NCBI RefSeq assembly: GCF_047495875.1
Contig: NC_092475.1
Coordinates: 8,894,501 to 8,958,500 of the forward strand
Direction: 5' to 3'
Source of the DNA: Pithys albifrons albifrons
Lineage: Eukaryota; Chordata; Aves; Passeriformes; Thamnophilidae
DNA: 64,000 nt
Part shown: positions 60,402 to 64,000 of the stretch, in pieces
How positions within the stretch are numbered: position 1 is the stretch's first letter
How the letters are laid out: each line of letters opens with the position of its first letter
Program-made: the position numbers and the translations under genes
The notes under the pieces: generated by a model
What the model was told of the DNA's origin: nothing
Seen by the model: the letters and a program-made list of their open reading frames with translations, nothing else
Databases searched by the model: none

Positions 60402-63400
60402 CTAGAGTGAAACCAAAAGAGAGGATTTTTTTGTTTTGTTTTTGTATAACACTGAGATCAAAACAACTTTCTTAGTTTGCACCCTCGGGATCAGAGCTTT
60501 GTATTTGGCAACAGTTTGTCACAGCGCCACAGGCAAGGAAGTTCATCTTAGAGAGGAGGGAAGGGAGAAGAGGGAGGGAGAGGGAATTGTCTCTTTGCTG
60601 ATCTGTTTCTCTTGTGCAGACAGGAAGACACATTCTCCACAATTTAAGTCTGCTGCTTCACAGATGATGGAGGATGTGGGCTTAACTTTCTGCATGAACT
60701 AGATACTAAACTTTACTCCTGTTTTTGTTTTTCTTGTGCACGAATTAGGAATGTTTCTAGAACTGCATTATTTCTAGAAACAGTTTTAGGCAAATATCAG
60801 TAGTGGAAGCTGTTCAGTGATTCACAGACAAGTAAATGATATATACCACAAAAGGACAGTAATGTAGTTTTCTTGGTATGTTCTAATGAGCCTGAGGTTT
60901 GTGCTACATTTGTTTCTTCTCCAAAACTGATAAAGCAGTTTTACTTGAGATCAAAGACACAGCTCATTTCTGCACTGTGATTTTATAACATTTGAGAGTG
61001 ATCTTCTTCACCTTCTCCCGAAATGTGGTATATATGCAGAAATAAATATACAGAAAGCCTTAACTGACAGCGCTTAGTCCCTTCCAGTATAGGAATAACA
61101 TTCCTAAGAATCTTTCATCACTAAGAATTCACCTGTAACCATGCTGCTTCTGAACAAACAGCTTCCATAGAGTTTCAGAGAACACAAACTTCCTAGATAG
61201 ATGATTCTGATGGAGATGTTCCTTTTCCAGTTGTACCTACTTGTAAAAACTCCAGTGGTTTCAGATGTTTATGTTACAGTGTCTATTTCCACTCCTCTAA
61301 TGTTTAAATACAACTCAAGCTTTCCTCTGGTATGTTACCTATCAGTAAACAAATGTTTCCTTCAAGCTATTTATCAGTGTATGTAAGGACAGGAAACCCA
61401 GACAGCTGTAGGGACTGAAATCCACTGCTATGCAATTTCACTTTATAGGGAAAAGTTACTTCCTTCTCCCTCCCCAGTTGCTATTAAACAAAACCCTTCC
61501 ATTAAATTATCTATTTTTCTTTCTTAAACCAGAAGAAAACTTGGTCTCCCAACCACTCCTGTTGTCCATGGGTTACAGATTTATCACTCATCAGACAGGT
61601 GAAGAAAAACGACCCACAAAACGAGATATTATCAGTGCTGTCAGCAAAAAAGCAAAAGACTGCCCCCTCCCTTTTTTCTATTTCGTTTTTTTTGTTGTTG
61701 CTTTTTTTTGTATAAAGCTCAGGTGTGTAGAAGCTTTGATTAATGACTGTAATCAATCAAAGGAGGCAACAACCCAGCAAAGAATGTGCTCTCCTAATGG
61801 GAGAGCTGCTTAGGCCAGGAGACAGGAGCAAGAGGCTCCTGAAATCCCAGCACAGGAGACGGGTGAACCTTCCCACTTCCCCACAGAGGCAGAGAGCCCC
61901 TGCAGCCTTTGATGGAGTCCTGGTCACTGACCCACTGCCTTTGAAGTGTGGCACTGAGCTGTCCCAAGCAGCAGGCAATTATCACTTCAGCACCAGTCAT
62001 GCATTTTGGACTCTTCCCTAACAGCTCCTTAACCCTTCACGAACTACATAATCACCTGCAATTCTTCACATGGAGGAAGCTTCATTAAGTACTTAAATAA
62101 AGAAAGTGTAACTGAAAGGAAAACTGGGAAGAATCCAGCACAGCATCCACAGACTGTACCTTTTTTGCTCCTTGTTCCTCTTCAACACCATCTCCTATTA
62201 CAATGTACACAGCTTTCCTTCCAAACCTCTGCATTATTCTTTCAAAACAGCTCTCTTTCCCTAAGCAACACAAGAGAAGACATTTTTTTAATCTGGACAC
62301 AAACTGCAGTCAGAGCTAACACTCAGGTACTGAACATGGAGTTGTGACCTTACTGCTACATCCATGTTTTCTTTGGAAGCCAACTGAATCTCCACCTGAG
62401 GTGGACTCTCTATCTCATGACAGTTACCAGCATTTTCTTTATCAGCCAAGGACTTCCAAGTGCTGCCAGTTTTCCATAAGCTTTGTGCCTTTGATGCACC
62501 CCTTAGACCAGCAGCTGGCAGACAGAGAATGACATGAGTGTCACATCATTCCAGAACCCCCTCCTGTTCATTCTGGTTGCAGTAAAAACATGAAAACCTC
62601 AGAGGTTCAAACACTTATACCAGAAAGAACAGAACACAAAAAAGTCCCAAGCCAACCCTATCTGTACATCAGGCTCACTTCTCCATGGAGACACTCAGAA
62701 GTCTTTTTTTTCTTCTTTTTTTCCCCCCTTCTGTACTGGTGTACAAGTCAGGATGTGAATCACAAATCTGTAAATAGGGAGCTAAAAAGAAACCTCACAC
62801 GTTGCTTGTTGTGATCAGGTTGGGTGGTTGTACCTGACTTAGGGACAAAATTTCAGCCTGTCTTTGATAAGGCCTAAGTCAGTTTGCTCTTACCTGTTTT
62901 TGTTGCACTGTAAATGTTTTCAATGGGGAAGACAGTGCCCAGTCCATAGAGAAGCACTTTAGCAAGAGCAGGTATAAGCTGAGTTGTGGTGACCAACACA
63001 TTCACACAGTTGGGCCTAGAAAACAAAAGTTATTAGAAGTGGCAATCTGTATTTCTCTCTTTCACTCTGGACTGAAAGATGGTAGGAAGCAAACCTTTCC
63101 TGCCACTGGAAGTTCCCAAGCCAATGAGGGATTATGCAGCCAGAGTCAGATAATGCGAGTACCAGAAATGCCTTTTGATCAGCTTAGTAGAATGAAAAAA
63201 ACATAAACCAAACTAGCAGCAGTGATGCAGCACTTGCCAGGATCTACTTGGTGCAGAATTAAACACCACATGGTAATGGTCCATGCCGGGTTCTTTGAGT
63301 GTGCTCAGGGAAGAAGGGCTCTTTTCTCCCTGTCCTCTTTTGTAAATCTGCTCACACAAAAATGGTGCCACAGATGAGAGAGCCAAGGAAAGGAAAGGCA

Positions 63401-63723
63401 AAGGACTGTTTTATTTTTGCTCAGTTCATCATCCCAAGCTCACCCCAACTCTTGACAATTCAAGCCTGGCAAACGTGCAGACTGGCCTCCCACAGGCTTG
63501 GCCAACAAAGTCCTATAAATGTGTCTCAGTTTGTTTAGAGGGGGAAAACAAGGGAAGCAAAGGAGCTCCTGGATCAAACCCGCAGGCAATTCTTTAAGCT
63601 GTTCTTACCGGGAATGTATCAAATTCAGCGCCTTCAGAGCATGTGTGAGCCAGAGATCAGTCAGCGCTTCCAGTTCTGCTCTTAACTGCAGCCAGGTTTC
63701 CCTCTTAGGAGCTCCTATTAAAC
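60321..63723 (-). CDS. EYA2: EYA2 (eyes absent homolog 2), 3' part: last four coding exons
   Basis: EYA proteins are coactivators of SIX homeodomain factors and haloacid-dehalogenase-type tyrosine phosphatases. The four exons encode the final 138 residues or so of the EYA domain, from [13 protein letters not shown] to the conserved C-terminal [11 protein letters not shown] and a TAG stop. HAD motif [11 protein letters not shown], is intact and its acidic residues help bind Mg2+. Motif I, with the nucleophilic Asp, would be in upstream exons beyond the window. Phases agree at all three junctions, and the sequence is nearly identical to mammalian EYA2. The gene is convergent with ZMYND8, as in human. 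Incomplete at its 5' side because the window ends. Confidence 0.95.
60402..62159 (-). other. EYA2: EYA2 last intron
   Basis: 1.76 kb. Contains an inverted repeat of 11-bp arms (TGTTTCTAGAA at 60752-60762 and its complement at 60772-60782) and a purine-rich stretch near 60555-60590. No gene or large repeat was seen. Confidence 0.75.
62160..62260 (-). CDS. EYA2: EYA2 penultimate coding exon, HAD motif IV
   Basis: Acceptor TTGCTTAG and donor GTACAG on minus. Encodes [20 protein letters not shown] then [16 protein letters not shown] plus the downstream Glu form the metal-binding motif IV of the phosphatase. Confidence 0.96.
62261..62893 (-). other. EYA2: EYA2 intron between third-last and penultimate exons
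   Basis: 0.63 kb with a T-rich run at about 62703-62726. Nothing else is supported. Confidence 0.75.
62894..63015 (-). CDS. EYA2: EYA2 third-last coding exon
   Basis: Acceptor TTTTCTAG and donor GTAAGA on minus. Encodes [19 protein letters not shown] through [17 protein letters not shown], in the HAD core. Confidence 0.96.
63016..63608 (-). other. EYA2: EYA2 intron between fourth-last and third-last exons
   Basis: 0.59 kb, GT-AG on the minus strand, no recognisable feature. Confidence 0.75.
63609..63723 (-). CDS. EYA2: EYA2 fourth-last coding exon
   Basis: On the minus strand, acceptor CTGTTACAG and donor GTAAGA. With a split Gly codon it encodes [18 protein letters not shown] to [10 protein letters not shown], part of the helical EYA-domain insertion. 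Confidence 0.95.
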
Positions 63724-64000
63724 CTGTAACAGGAAAAGCATCTTTGCAGAAGCACAGAAAGGGAACTACATGTATTTGTACACAGATTGCCAAAGGGCTC
63801 CTGTCTGTGTTCAGAGCTCTCCCAGTGCCCATCCCTTGGTCTCAGTGCCAGCTGCTTCCCTTTGTCCACTGCCACGTGACTCCAAGGCTCTGCCTGAGGT
63901 CCATGAGGCCCAACTGCAGCACATTCCTGGGCTGCAGCAGCTCAGCTTCCTCCTTCTCTGGGGAATGGTTCGGTCAACCACACGCTGCAGGACCTCTTTG
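63724..64000 (-). other. EYA2: EYA2 intron, continues beyond the window
   Basis: Upstream of the fourth-last exon. The next expected EYA-domain exon is not seen before the window ends. Confidence 0.65.

Noticed and set aside
61430..61813. 127-codon plus-strand open frame in the last EYA2 intron
   Set aside because: Antisense in an intron, Phe/Val-rich from a T-run, no domain.

Overview
The window is nuclear DNA of a vertebrate, most likely a bird. It has short intron-rich genes, several copies of the CR1 retroposon with its typical tail, and exons that translate to two recognisable vertebrate genes. CR1 also occurs in turtles and crocodilians, so 'bird' is an inference from repeats and compactness; the species cannot be told.

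Layout. Positions 1 to about 6,740 are intergenic with no gene that I can support, ending in a G-rich minisatellite (about 6,104-6,440). A TATA-poor CpG-island promoter lies at about 6,745-7,107. From 7,108 to about 57,000 on the plus strand lies ZMYND8 (RACK7/PRKCBP1), a chromatin reader. I could place 22 coding exons, and the reading phase agrees at every junction. They encode, in order, an N-terminal nuclear-signal region, a PHD finger, a bromodomain, a zinc-binding linker, a PWWP domain, a long acidic and serine-rich region, a Q-rich segment, a coiled coil and a MYND finger. The only uncertain parts are the extreme ends: a possible second first exon near 9,584, and a C-terminus whose last two exons are open in two frames, with a further candidate terminal exon near 54,716.

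From 60,321 to 63,723 on the minus strand are the last four coding exons of EYA2 (C-terminal half of the EYA phosphatase domain). The rest of that gene lies beyond the right edge. ZMYND8 and EYA2 are convergent, tail to tail, the same arrangement as on human chromosome 20q13.

The two genes are neighbours, not a pathway: ZMYND8 reads acetylated and methylated histones at promoters and enhancers, and EYA2 is a SIX-family coactivator and tyrosine phosphatase. Introns hold CR1 fragments, one probable LTR fragment, perfect hairpins in intron 1 and small tandem duplications. No CRISPR, RNA gene or prokaryote-type system was seen. The most interesting point is the dual-frame ZMYND8 C-terminus.
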